Shown here: positions 1 to 6,607 of the stretch, piece after piece
Layout: each line of letters starts with the position of its first letter
Numbering within the stretch: the stretch's first letter is position 1
Origin: CAYUJH01 sp964394585
GTDB taxonomy: Bacteria; Bacteroidota; Bacteroidia; Cytophagales; Flammeovirgaceae
Direction of reading: 5' to 3'
Length of the DNA: 12,512 bases
Assembly: GCA_964394585.1 (NCBI GenBank)
Contig: CAYMYI010000116.1
Location: forward strand, 1 to 12,512
The notes under the pieces: generated by a model
Database searches by the model: none
Told to the model about the DNA's origin: nothing
Seen by the model: only the letters and a program-made list of their open reading frames with translations
Position numbers and translations under genes: made by a program

Positions 1-626
1 GGCTTTCCTGCTAACAAGCCCTTCGCAAGCCCACCTCGTACTACTACTCCAATCGATTCTTGCTCCAATAATGATAGCACCGACTCTTCGGGGCGGCGAT
101 CGAGCAGGCTGTATTGTAACATTACACTGGCTATATTGGCACGTTGTACATACTCGCGAATTACGTTAGGACGGATCGAGGAAATACCATAATAACGAAT
201 ATGCCCTTGAGCTTTAAGCGTTTCAAAGACTTCAATTACCTCGTCAATAGGGTCGTCGATAGTTCCACCGTGCAGTTGATATAAATCGATGTAGTCGGTT
301 TGTAAACGGCGGAGGCTTCCATGCACTGCTTTAAGGATGTAATTTTTCGAGGGGTTCCAATCCCAGCCACTACCATCGGCTCGCCATTCGTTCCCGACTT
401 TTGTTGCGAGGTAGACTTTATTTCGCACTTCCTTCAGTGCTTTACCAACACTAATTTCATTTTCACCTTTTTGGTACAAATCGGCTGTATCAAAAAAATT
501 AATACCGTGGTCGTATGCTTTGCGAAGCAAACGCGTGTTGGCTGTCTGTTGATTGCCTAACGACATACAACCGAAAGATACTTCGCTTACAGTTAATTGT
601 GTACCGGGGAAGGTTCTCAAATTCAT
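1..626 (-). CDS. Aldo/keto reductase, 3' end cut off by the window edge
   Basis: This is the N-terminal 208 residues of an aldo/keto reductase, a cytoplasmic NAD(P)H-dependent (beta/alpha)8-barrel enzyme that interconverts carbonyls and alcohols. The frame is open from the ATG at 626 down to base 1. The four catalytic residues of the family are all visible: D46 and Y51 in FFDTADLY, K76 in ATKVG and H119 in LYQLHGG. The family is usually about 320 residues, so roughly the last third, including much of the cofactor phosphate-binding part, lies outside. The start fits the usual family opening, where the first strand leads into VSFGCMSLG at residues 16-24. The substrate cannot be told from sequence. 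The gene is co-oriented with the oxygenase at 740-1711 but separated from it by a probable terminator, so joint transcription is doubtful. No strong promoter or ribosome binding site is visible in front of it. Confidence 0.93.
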   Translation of the reverse strand, partial: MNLRTFPGTQLTVSEVSFGCMSLGNQQTANTRLLRKAYDHGINFFDTADLYQKGENEISVGKALKEVRNKVYLATKVGNEWRADGSGWDWNPSKNYILKAVHGSLRRLQTDYIDLYQLHGGTIDDPIDEVIEVFETLKAQGHIRYYGISSIRPNVIREYVQRANIASVMLQYSLLDRRPEESVLSLLEQESIGVVVRGGLAKGLLAGK

Positions 627-655
627 AGAAATCAAAAAGATTTTATACGCTAGTA

Positions 656-725
656 CATAAAAAAACAGAAAAGAGTAGTTGCCCAACCGCTCCTTGTATT
701 GATGGAATGAAGCACGTTAGGCAAC
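656..725 (-). terminator. Probable intrinsic terminator of the oxygenase gene
   Basis: On the minus strand, just past the oxygenase stop codon, GTTGCCTAAC (725 to 716) can pair with GTTGGGCAAC (687 to 678) over 10 bp with one G-U pair. Inside it, GCTTC (713 to 709) pairs with GGAGC (693 to 689), leaving a 15-base loop. The hairpin is followed by a T-rich stretch ending in seven T. The T tract starts several bases after the stem, which makes it weaker than an ideal terminator. Confidence 0.55.
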
Positions 726-739
726 AGTTGAAAAACAGG

Positions 740-1711
740 TTACTTTTTTAAACCAATTTCTGCAAGGCGTTGGTTAAGAAACTCTCCTGCTGTAATATCT
801 TCGTAGCGTTTAGGATTTTCGGCATCTACGCATGTAGGTAAGCAGCTTAAATCCATTTCGGAACGCGGATGCATAAAAAATGGGATAGAGTAGCGCGAAG
901 TCCCCATAAGTTCGCGAGGAGGGTTTACCACTCGGTGGATGGTCGATTTGAGTTTGTGATTGGTGAGCCGATCAAGCATATCGCCTACGTTTACTACAAT
1001 TTGCTCGGGTAAAGCGGTGATGGGAATCCAGGCACCATCGCGGCGGAGCACTTGCAGCCCATCGGCACTTGCTCCCATAAGCAATGTAATCAAGTTAATA
1101 TCGCCATGTTCGGCAGCGCGTACAGCATCTTCGGGAATTTCATCGGGGTTTTCGATAGGAAAATAATGAATGGGGCGTAGTATACTGTTCCCTTTGGCTA
1201 CTTTATCGTCGAAGTAGTTTTCTTCTAATCCTAAATACAGTGCTATGGCACGCAGCATTTCCACTCCTGTTTTCTCTAAAGTACGATATGCCTCTAGAGT
1301 TACCTCGCGCATTTCAGGAAGCTCTTTGGGAAAAATATTTTCGGGGTAGGCAGCTGTGCGAGCATCGCCAGGAATTACCTCTTGCCCCACGTGATAAAAC
1401 TCTTTCAAATCGCCAGTGGTGCGCCCTTTAGCGTGTTCTTTCCCTTTGCCAATATAGCCACGTTGCCCGGCAAGCTCTGGGTTTTCGTATTGTTGCTTCA
1501 CGGCTTCGGGCAAAGCAAAAAAACGCTCGATGGTATCGTACAGTTTCGTAGTGAGCGCATCGCTAAGGCCATGGTTACGAATGGCTACAAAGCCAATATT
1601 TTGATAAGCTTCGCCCAATTGCTGTACAAAGTTTTGTTTTTGTTCAGGGGTTCCTTGGGTGAAATCGCTCAGGTCGAGCGAGGGGACTTCATCGTATAAT
1701 TTTTCACTCAT
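740..1711 (-). CDS. Fe(II)/2-oxoglutarate-type oxygenase, isopenicillin N synthase-like
   Basis: This 323-residue protein belongs to the non-haem iron oxygenases that resemble isopenicillin N synthase and plant 2-oxoglutarate dioxygenases. The N-terminal DIOX_N-type region spans about residues 8-120, with the VPSLDLSDF opening and GFVAIRNHGL at 40-49. The C-terminal double-stranded beta-helix holds the iron ligands H202 and D204 (EHGDINLITLL) and H259 (STIHRVVNPP). R273 and S275 (RYSIPFF) would bind the carboxylate of 2-oxoglutarate or its equivalent. All key residues are present and the length is normal for the family, so the enzyme looks intact. No signal peptide is present, so it should be cytoplasmic. 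The actual substrate is unknown. Nothing around it suggests beta-lactam synthesis, so an IPNS name would be misleading. A TACCTTTG promoter element lies 33 bases upstream of the start. Confidence 0.93.
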   Translation of the reverse strand: MSEKLYDEVPSLDLSDFTQGTPEQKQNFVQQLGEAYQNIGFVAIRNHGLSDALTTKLYDTIERFFALPEAVKQQYENPELAGQRGYIGKGKEHAKGRTTGDLKEFYHVGQEVIPGDARTAAYPENIFPKELPEMREVTLEAYRTLEKTGVEMLRAIALYLGLEENYFDDKVAKGNSILRPIHYFPIENPDEIPEDAVRAAEHGDINLITLLMGASADGLQVLRRDGAWIPITALPEQIVVNVGDMLDRLTNHKLKSTIHRVVNPPRELMGTSRYSIPFFMHPRSEMDLSCLPTCVDAENPKRYEDITAGEFLNQRLAEIGLKK

Positions 1712-1744
1712 CTTTCAATAATTTAAAGTACCATACAAAATATT

Positions 1745-1752
1745 CAAAGGTA
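1745..1752 (-). promoter_or_regulatory. Candidate -7 promoter element for the oxygenase gene
   Basis: The minus strand reads TACCTTTG here, an exact match to the Bacteroidota -7 consensus TAnnTTTG. It would give a leader of roughly 25-30 bases before the ATG at 1711. No clear TTTG -33 element is found at the expected spacing upstream, so this is only a candidate. Confidence 0.4.
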
Positions 1753-1919
1753 GTAGTTGTAGGGAACATCTTTTAGGCTGTATAAGCTAAAAACATATTT
1801 TTATGCCGTTTTTTGGGATTTGGGAATTTCTCTTTCAACTTTTGTCAAAACTTTATCCGAATACAGGTCTTTTGTTAGTAAGATAACTTTAAAATTTTTC
1901 ATCCATTAAAAACACAAAC

Positions 1920-2780
1920 ATGAAAACTCGAATTCTAACTTTCTCATTCTTGATGGCTTCGTTCCTGATGGCAGCATGTGGAGGCAGCAATACATCGCAA
2001 GAAAACACCGAAACTGCCGATACCACTGCCATGGCTCCCGCAGAAGAAACTGAAGTACAAACTGAAATGGAAGTGCAAACGCTGATGGAAAAAGATGGGC
2101 TGCGCCTTATTCCTATGACCGACTCCCCTAAATTCCCCGATGCACAACTTGCCCTCAATACGCCTACTAGCGATGCTAATGTAGAGGCTGGTGCGGTTTC
2201 GTTCGACTACACCGTTACCAACTACGAGTTGGGCATTCAAACTTCCGATGTAGACAAAAAAACGTGCGCAAATTCAGCACAAGGGCAGCACATTCATCTT
2301 ATCTTAAATAATGAGCCGTATACGGCGCACTATGAAGCCTCGTTCACCCGCGAGCTAGAACCAGGACATTATGTAGCCCTTTCGTTCCTTTCGCGCTCGT
2401 ACCACGAGAGCATTAAAACAGAAAATGCCTACGTAGTGCGGCAGTTCACCGTAGGAGATGCAGAAGGCGAAGCGGATCTTTCTGCGCAACACTTGTTCTA
2501 CAGCCGCCCTAAAGGCGAATACACCGGCGAAGACACTAAACAAGTTATGCTTGATTTTTACTTAGTGAACACGAGCATTTCGCCTGAAGGAAATAAAGTA
2601 CGTGCAACGGTAAACGCCACCACAGAATTCATGATTGATACTTGGCAACCCTACTTGATCGAAGGGCTTCCTATGGGCGAAAATACCATCAAACTTGAGT
2701 TGGTAGATAATATGGGCAACCTTGTAGAAGGAGGGTTCAACTCTGTAGAACGCACCTTTACGCTTGCGCCGTTGCAATAA
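1920..2780 (+). CDS. Conserved Bacteroidota lipoprotein of uncertain function
   Basis: This 286-residue protein starts with a lipoprotein signal peptide: charged MKTR, a hydrophobic stretch, then LMAAC with the lipidated cysteine at C20. An acidic, Thr/Glu-rich tether follows at about 23-56, then a folded domain at about 60-286. Striking conserved-looking stretches are GQHIHLILNNEPYTAHYE (122-139) and GHYVALSFLSRSYHES (149-164), both rich in His and aromatic residues, then LFYSRPKGEY (192-201) and LIEGLPMGENTIKLEL (246-261). From memory, close relatives in Bacteroidota are often labelled phosphopeptide-binding protein, but nothing visible here shows that activity. The paired histidines could bind a metal or ligand; that is inference. 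The protein should be anchored in the outer membrane facing the periplasm or the outside. The gene is divergent from the oxygenase and ends in its own strong terminator, so it is probably monocistronic. The start is set by the signal peptide; the preceding bases are A-rich with no Shine-Dalgarno sequence. Confidence 0.85.
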   Translation: MKTRILTFSFLMASFLMAACGGSNTSQENTETADTTAMAPAEETEVQTEMEVQTLMEKDGLRLIPMTDSPKFPDAQLALNTPTSDANVEAGAVSFDYTVTNYELGIQTSDVDKKTCANSAQGQHIHLILNNEPYTAHYEASFTRELEPGHYVALSFLSRSYHESIKTENAYVVRQFTVGDAEGEADLSAQHLFYSRPKGEYTGEDTKQVMLDFYLVNTSISPEGNKVRATVNATTEFMIDTWQPYLIEGLPMGENTIKLELVDNMGNLVEGGFNSVERTFTLAPLQ

Positions 2781-2828
2781 GTTGCCAATACATGCCGATT
2801 GATTTTCTCAGAAAATTCTTCCAAATTA

Positions 2829-2859
2829 GGCTTTCTCTTTCAGGGAAAGCCATTTTTTT
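2829..2859 (+). terminator. Strong intrinsic terminator after the lipoprotein gene
   Basis: GGCTTTCTC (2829-2837) pairs with GGGAAAGCC (2843-2851) to form a 9 bp stem with one G-U pair and the five-base loop TTTCA. An A and seven T follow directly. It lies 49 bases after the lipoprotein stop and only 12 bases before the ATG of the ion channel gene, so it would block read-through into the channel. Confidence 0.85.
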
Positions 2860-2871
2860 AACCCGATTGCT

Positions 2872-3723
2872 ATGCCGATTCAACGCGCCCCTTGGCAAAA
2901 CCGCATTCAACGCATCATTTTTGAAACGGATACTCCCGCCGGAAAAACGTTCGACATATTGCTCCTCATTGCTATTGTATGTAGCTTTTTTGTTATCACG
3001 TTTTACACGGTAAAAGAAATACGCGAGCGCTATGGCGATTTACTCTATGCAATTGAGTGGTTCTTTACCATCATCTTTACTTTAGAGTATATCGTACGAA
3101 TTATCTCTGTAGAAAATAAACGAAAATATATTTTCAGTTTTTATGGGCTGATTGATCTGCTTTCAATTTTACCAACGTATTTAAGTTTGTTCTTAGTAGA
3201 AAGTCAGCTATTGGCAATTCTGAGAACCGTTCGCTTGGTACGGGTTTTTAAAGTCCTCGAACTTCCGCAATACACCAAAAACACCAAGATTATCATAGAA
3301 GCCCTGCAAGCAAGCCGCCCTAAAATCACCGTATTTCTTACAGCAGTGTTCACCATCGTGATTGTGGTGGGGACTATCATGTACGTAGTTGAAGGCGAAG
3401 AAAGTGGTTTTACGAGCATTCCTCGTAGTATTTACTGGACCATCGTTACCATTACCACCGTGGGATACGGCGATATTGCTCCTCAAACGGTACTGGGGCA
3501 AACCATTGCTTCGGTCATTATGCTACTAGGCTATGCAATTATTGCCGTACCTACTGGCATTGTCTCAGGTGAAATTCTGCGCGGCAAAAACACCGATAAA
3601 ACCGGGCTACCTACCACCGATGAACTCACATGCCCGGCTTGCAGAACCATGCCCCACCCCTCCGACGCTCTTTATTGCCGTAGGTGTGGCTCTCCACTAA
3701 AACCTACCCATTTCAGCCAATAA
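2872..3723 (+). CDS. Voltage-gated potassium-type channel with C-terminal zinc ribbon
   Basis: This 283-residue inner-membrane protein has the six-helix plan of a voltage-gated cation channel. Hydrophobic helices lie at about 27-46 (S1), 58-78 (S2), 87-108 (S3) and 154-173 (S5). The S4-like voltage sensor around 116-130 has R118, R121, R124 and K127 at every third position. The pore carries the potassium selectivity filter TTVGYGD (195-201), followed by an S6 helix with GYAIIAVPTGI (220-230). Potassium selectivity is therefore well supported. The protein continues into a short soluble tail with two CxxC pairs, CPAC (254-257) and CRRC (269-272), a rubredoxin-like zinc ribbon that may face the cytoplasm. 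The start fits the family opening, where an FETDTPAGK-type stretch (18-25) precedes S1. No promoter is evident, because a terminator ends 12 bases before the ATG. A role in membrane potential or potassium balance is inferred from the family only. Confidence 0.94.
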   Translation: MPIQRAPWQNRIQRIIFETDTPAGKTFDILLLIAIVCSFFVITFYTVKEIRERYGDLLYAIEWFFTIIFTLEYIVRIISVENKRKYIFSFYGLIDLLSILPTYLSLFLVESQLLAILRTVRLVRVFKVLELPQYTKNTKIIIEALQASRPKITVFLTAVFTIVIVVGTIMYVVEGEESGFTSIPRSIYWTIVTITTVGYGDIAPQTVLGQTIASVIMLLGYAIIAVPTGIVSGEILRGKNTDKTGLPTTDELTCPACRTMPHPSDALYCRRCGSPLKPTHFSQ

Positions 3724-3770
3724 ACATCCATAATATCGGTGTGCTTACACCCACATGCAACAATGCCTTT

Positions 3771-3780
3771 ACAAATTTGT
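3771..3780. promoter_or_regulatory. Perfect 10-base palindrome overlapping the candidate -33 element
   Basis: ACAAATTTGT reads the same on both strands. Because it covers the -33 TTTG of the candidate glucosidase promoter, it could be a binding site for a dimeric regulator. A short AT-rich palindrome can also arise by chance, and no second copy was noticed in the window. Confidence 0.2.
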
Positions 3781-3808
3781 TACTACATCATTTCCTAATT
3801 ACTTTTTG
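3776..3808 (+). promoter_or_regulatory. Candidate promoter for the glucosidase gene
   Basis: TTTG at 3776-3779 is followed after 20 bases by TACTTTTTG at 3800-3808, close to the Bacteroidota TTTG / TAnnTTTG pattern but with one extra base in the -7 element. The start of transcription would fall near 3815, giving a leader of about 55 bases. The -33 element overlaps the palindrome at 3771-3780. Confidence 0.4.
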
Positions 3809-3870
3809 TAAGTTTAGAAGATAATCAATACTAAATATAGAATTCTAACACGAAACTAACTACGATTTTT

Positions 3871-6510
3871 ATGGAGGAGAACGCGGAGAAAATTCGGTTG
3901 AAGTCCACGGTGAATAACCACGGATGGAAAAAATGGGGGCCTTATCTTTCAGAAAGGCAATGGGGAACCGTTCGGGAAGATTACAGTGCCAATGGCGATG
4001 CTTGGAATTTTGTTCCCCACGATGCTGCCCGAAGTTGGACGTACCGATGGGGAGAAGATGGCATAGGAGGAATCTCAGATAACCGTCAGTTTTTATGCTT
4101 TGCCGTTTCGTGCTGGAATGGAAAAGACCCCATTTTAAAAGAGCGTCTGTATGGGCTTGCCAACGGCGAGGGAAACCACGGAGAAGATGTAAAAGAGCTG
4201 TACTACTACCTCGATTCCACACCTACGCATTCGTACATGAAAATGCTGTACAAATACCCGCAAAATCGTTTCCCGTATGAAAAGCTCATGGGGCAAAACT
4301 TAGAGCTAGGTAAAAATGACCCTGAATTTGAAATTATCGATACCGGAGTTTTTGAGAAAAATGAGTATTTCGATATCGAAGTTGAGTACGCTAAAGCAGG
4401 TGAAGAAGATATTCTTATCCAAATAACTGCCCACAACAGAGGCAACAAAGCCGCTAATTTACACCTCATCCCCACCCTTTGGTTTCGAAATACTTGGAGT
4501 TGGGGCTACGACGACTACAAACCGAGCCTATACTCGCAACGAGGCTATCCTATTTATGTGGAACATCGCGAAATTGGCAACTATCGGCTACACTACGAAG
4601 AATCGCCCGAGTTGCTTTTTTGCGAAAACGAAACAAACCGTAAACGATTTGAAGGAACTGAACGCGAAGGGGAATATTATAAAGACGGCATCCATAATTA
4701 TCTTGTAAATGAGCAAAAGAAAGCCATCAACCCCGATTTAAAAGGGACCAAAGTGGGGTTACACTACAAGATGATGATAGGCGCCAAAGAAAGCCGAGTA
4801 TTGCGCTTTAGGTTAACCAACCAAACGTTGTTCAACCCATTCGATGACTTCGAACATTTGTTTAAACTGCGTTTAAAAGAAGCCGATGCCTTTTACGATA
4901 AACTCCAACAGAGTGTAAAAGATAAAGACCTGCGCAATATCCAACGGCAAGCCTATGCAGGCATGTTATGGAACAAGCAGTTTTATTACTATAATGTAAA
5001 CCAATGGCTCGAAGGCGACCCGAATACTCCTATTCCTCCCCAAAACCGAAAGCTGGGCCGTAACCGCCGATGGAAACACTTAGTGAACGCCAACATCATT
5101 TCTATGCCCGATAAATGGGAGTATCCTTGGTATGCCGCCTGGGATTTGGCATTTCATTGCGTTACCCTCGTAAAAGTGGACCCTGAGTTCGCCAAGCGCC
5201 AACTTTCACTGCTATTGCGCGAATACTACATGCACCCTAATGGGCAAATCCCAGCCTACGAATGGAGTTTTAGCGATGTAAACCCTCCTGTGCACGCCTG
5301 GGGTGCCTGGAAGGTTTATTCTATCGAAAAAGAAATGAATGATGGTGTAGGCGATATCGACTTTCTAGCACGAATTTTCATGAAACTCACCATGAACTTC
5401 ACCTGGTGGGTCAACCAAAAAGACTCCGACGAAAACAACCTTTTTGAAGGAGGATTCCTCGGGCTTGATAACATTGGAGTATTCGACCGAAGCAACCCAC
5501 CGTTGCAAGGCGATCGATCCATAGAGCAAGCCGACGGCACTGCATGGATGGCAATGTACTCCCTCAACATGCTTCGTATTGCGATTGAGTTAGCGAAAGT
5601 AAAGCCCTACTACCAAGAAGCTGCCTCTAAGTTTTTTGAACACTTTTTGATGATTGCGGGCGCCCTCACCAAAATAGGCCGAGAAGGTACCAGCCTTTGG
5701 GACGAAGAGGATGAATTCTACTACGATATTTTACATACACCCGGACAGCCAAGTATCTTGCTGAAAGTACGCTCTTTGGTAGGGTTGCTGCCGCTTTTAG
5801 CGGTAGAAGTTTTTGGACCCAATTTGCTAAAAAATAACCCAGATTTTACCCGAAGGCTAGAACACGCCCTCGATACACGCCCCGATTTAGCACAGCTCAT
5901 CTCGCGGTGGTTCGAAGTGGGTGCCGACGAAACCCGAATGCTCTCGCTTGTGCGAATCCATCGGATGACTTGCCTGCTCCGCCGTATGCTCGACGAAGCC
6001 GAGTTTCTTTCTGATTACGGCATTCGTGCGCTTTCCAAATATCACCTCGAAAATCCTTACGAATTGCAAGACGAAGGCGCCGTTTATAAAGTGCAATACC
6101 TACCCGGTGAGTCCGACTCTTCAATGTTTGGCGGGAACTCCAACTGGCGAGGCCCTATCTGGTTTCCGATGAATTTCCTGCTCATTGAATCGTTGTATAA
6201 GTTTCATGAGTTTTACGGCGATCAGCAAAAGTTCGAATACCCTACAGGTTCGGGGAAAATGTACACGCTAAAGGAAATTGCCCAAAAACTAACGCATCGG
6301 CTTATTGCCATTTTTAAAAAAGATAAAAAAGGAAAAAGAATCGTATTTGGAAACGATAAAAAATTCCAGAAAGACGAGCACTTCAGAAATCATATCTTGT
6401 TTTACGAGTATTTCCACGGAGATAGTGGGAAAGGACTAGGAGCCGCTCACCAAACGGGGTGGACTGGGCTCATTGCCAATCTAATTGATCAAATTTATGA
6501 GGGTGAGTAA
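3871..6510 (+). CDS. GH63 / MGH1-like glucosidase, large cytoplasmic form
   Basis: This 879-residue protein resembles the bacterial GH63 family (processing alpha-glucosidase fold), whose members hydrolyse alpha-glucosyl linkages in glucosides or oligosaccharides. It opens with the characteristic block WGPYLSERQWGTVREDYS (22-39), then an N-terminal beta-rich domain to about 330. A long (alpha/alpha)-barrel domain follows, with WEYPWYAAWDLAFH (416-429), HAWGAWKVY (475-483), EQADGTAWMAMYSLN (552-566), LWDEEDEFYYD (609-619) and NSNWRGPIWFPMNF (756-769). By analogy with GH63 and mannosylglycerate hydrolase structures, D425 is the likely general acid and E846, in FYEYF before the HQTGWTG stretch (860-866), the likely base. 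No signal peptide or membrane helix is present, so it should act in the cytoplasm, unlike SusCD-linked glycosidases. No sugar transporter, kinase or trehalose gene lies beside it, so the substrate is open. The ATG at 3871 places the family-typical block at residue 22. A candidate promoter lies upstream. Confidence 0.9.
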   Translation: MEENAEKIRLKSTVNNHGWKKWGPYLSERQWGTVREDYSANGDAWNFVPHDAARSWTYRWGEDGIGGISDNRQFLCFAVSCWNGKDPILKERLYGLANGEGNHGEDVKELYYYLDSTPTHSYMKMLYKYPQNRFPYEKLMGQNLELGKNDPEFEIIDTGVFEKNEYFDIEVEYAKAGEEDILIQITAHNRGNKAANLHLIPTLWFRNTWSWGYDDYKPSLYSQRGYPIYVEHREIGNYRLHYEESPELLFCENETNRKRFEGTEREGEYYKDGIHNYLVNEQKKAINPDLKGTKVGLHYKMMIGAKESRVLRFRLTNQTLFNPFDDFEHLFKLRLKEADAFYDKLQQSVKDKDLRNIQRQAYAGMLWNKQFYYYNVNQWLEGDPNTPIPPQNRKLGRNRRWKHLVNANIISMPDKWEYPWYAAWDLAFHCVTLVKVDPEFAKRQLSLLLREYYMHPNGQIPAYEWSFSDVNPPVHAWGAWKVYSIEKEMNDGVGDIDFLARIFMKLTMNFTWWVNQKDSDENNLFEGGFLGLDNIGVFDRSNPPLQGDRSIEQADGTAWMAMYSLNMLRIAIELAKVKPYYQEAASKFFEHFLMIAGALTKIGREGTSLWDEEDEFYYDILHTPGQPSILLKVRSLVGLLPLLAVEVFGPNLLKNNPDFTRRLEHALDTRPDLAQLISRWFEVGADETRMLSLVRIHRMTCLLRRMLDEAEFLSDYGIRALSKYHLENPYELQDEGAVYKVQYLPGESDSSMFGGNSNWRGPIWFPMNFLLIESLYKFHEFYGDQQKFEYPTGSGKMYTLKEIAQKLTHRLIAIFKKDKKGKRIVFGNDKKFQKDEHFRNHILFYEYFHGDSGKGLGAAHQTGWTGLIANLIDQIYEGE

Positions 6511-6542
6511 GATGAAGAAATTGTTCAATCCATTTAATTGAT

Positions 6543-6574
6543 TCTGATAACCCCATAGAAATCTTGTAATTTCG
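6543..6574 (+). promoter_or_regulatory. Weak candidate promoter for the carboxypeptidase gene
   Basis: TCTG at 6543-6546 and TAATTTCG at 6567-6574 each differ by one base from the Bacteroidota TTTG and TAnnTTTG elements and are 20 bases apart, the same spacing as in the candidate glucosidase promoter. If used, transcription would start around 6581 and could drive the carboxypeptidase, phosphatase and TPR genes together. Confidence 0.3.
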
Positions 6575-6601
6575 TAGGAGCTGTTCAACTTAACTCCCTA
6601 C
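6574..6601 (+). other. Imperfect inverted repeat just upstream of the carboxypeptidase start
   Basis: GTAGGAG (6574-6580) can pair with CTCCCTAC (6594-6601) apart from one bulged base, with a 13-base loop. It ends six bases before the ATG at 6608. It has no T tract after it, so it is not an intrinsic terminator. It could be a leader hairpin, a regulator site or chance. Confidence 0.3.
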
Positions 6602-6607
6602 GTTCCC

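Noticed and set aside
1862..1891. TTTG and TAACTTTA before the lipoprotein gene as a promoter
   Set aside because: The TTTG at 1871-1874 is only nine bases from the TAACTTTA at 1884-1891, far below the usual spacing, and the next TTTG upstream is too far away.
2792..2880. Nine-base direct repeat ATGCCGATT at 2792-2800 and 2872-2880, flanking the terminator
   Set aside because: It is too short to indicate duplication or mobile element insertion, and the flanks share nothing else. The second copy is simply the start of the channel gene.
2792..3013. 73-residue plus-strand frame starting between lipoprotein and channel
   Set aside because: It runs through the terminator hairpin and overlaps the channel in another frame; the channel frame carries the family motifs.
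3738..3751. Short hairpin GGTGT/ACACC after the channel gene
   Set aside because: Only five base pairs with no T tract following; not enough to call a terminator.
3873..3879. GGAGGAG resembling a Shine-Dalgarno sequence just after the glucosidase ATG
   Set aside because: No start codon lies at suitable spacing downstream before the conserved protein block, and the other genes here do not use such a sequence; it is simply the Glu-Glu codons.
3869..4222. 117-residue open frame on the minus strand
   Set aside because: It lies wholly inside the conserved N-terminal part of the glucosidase gene on the other strand, has no recognisable motif and is explained as a shadow frame.
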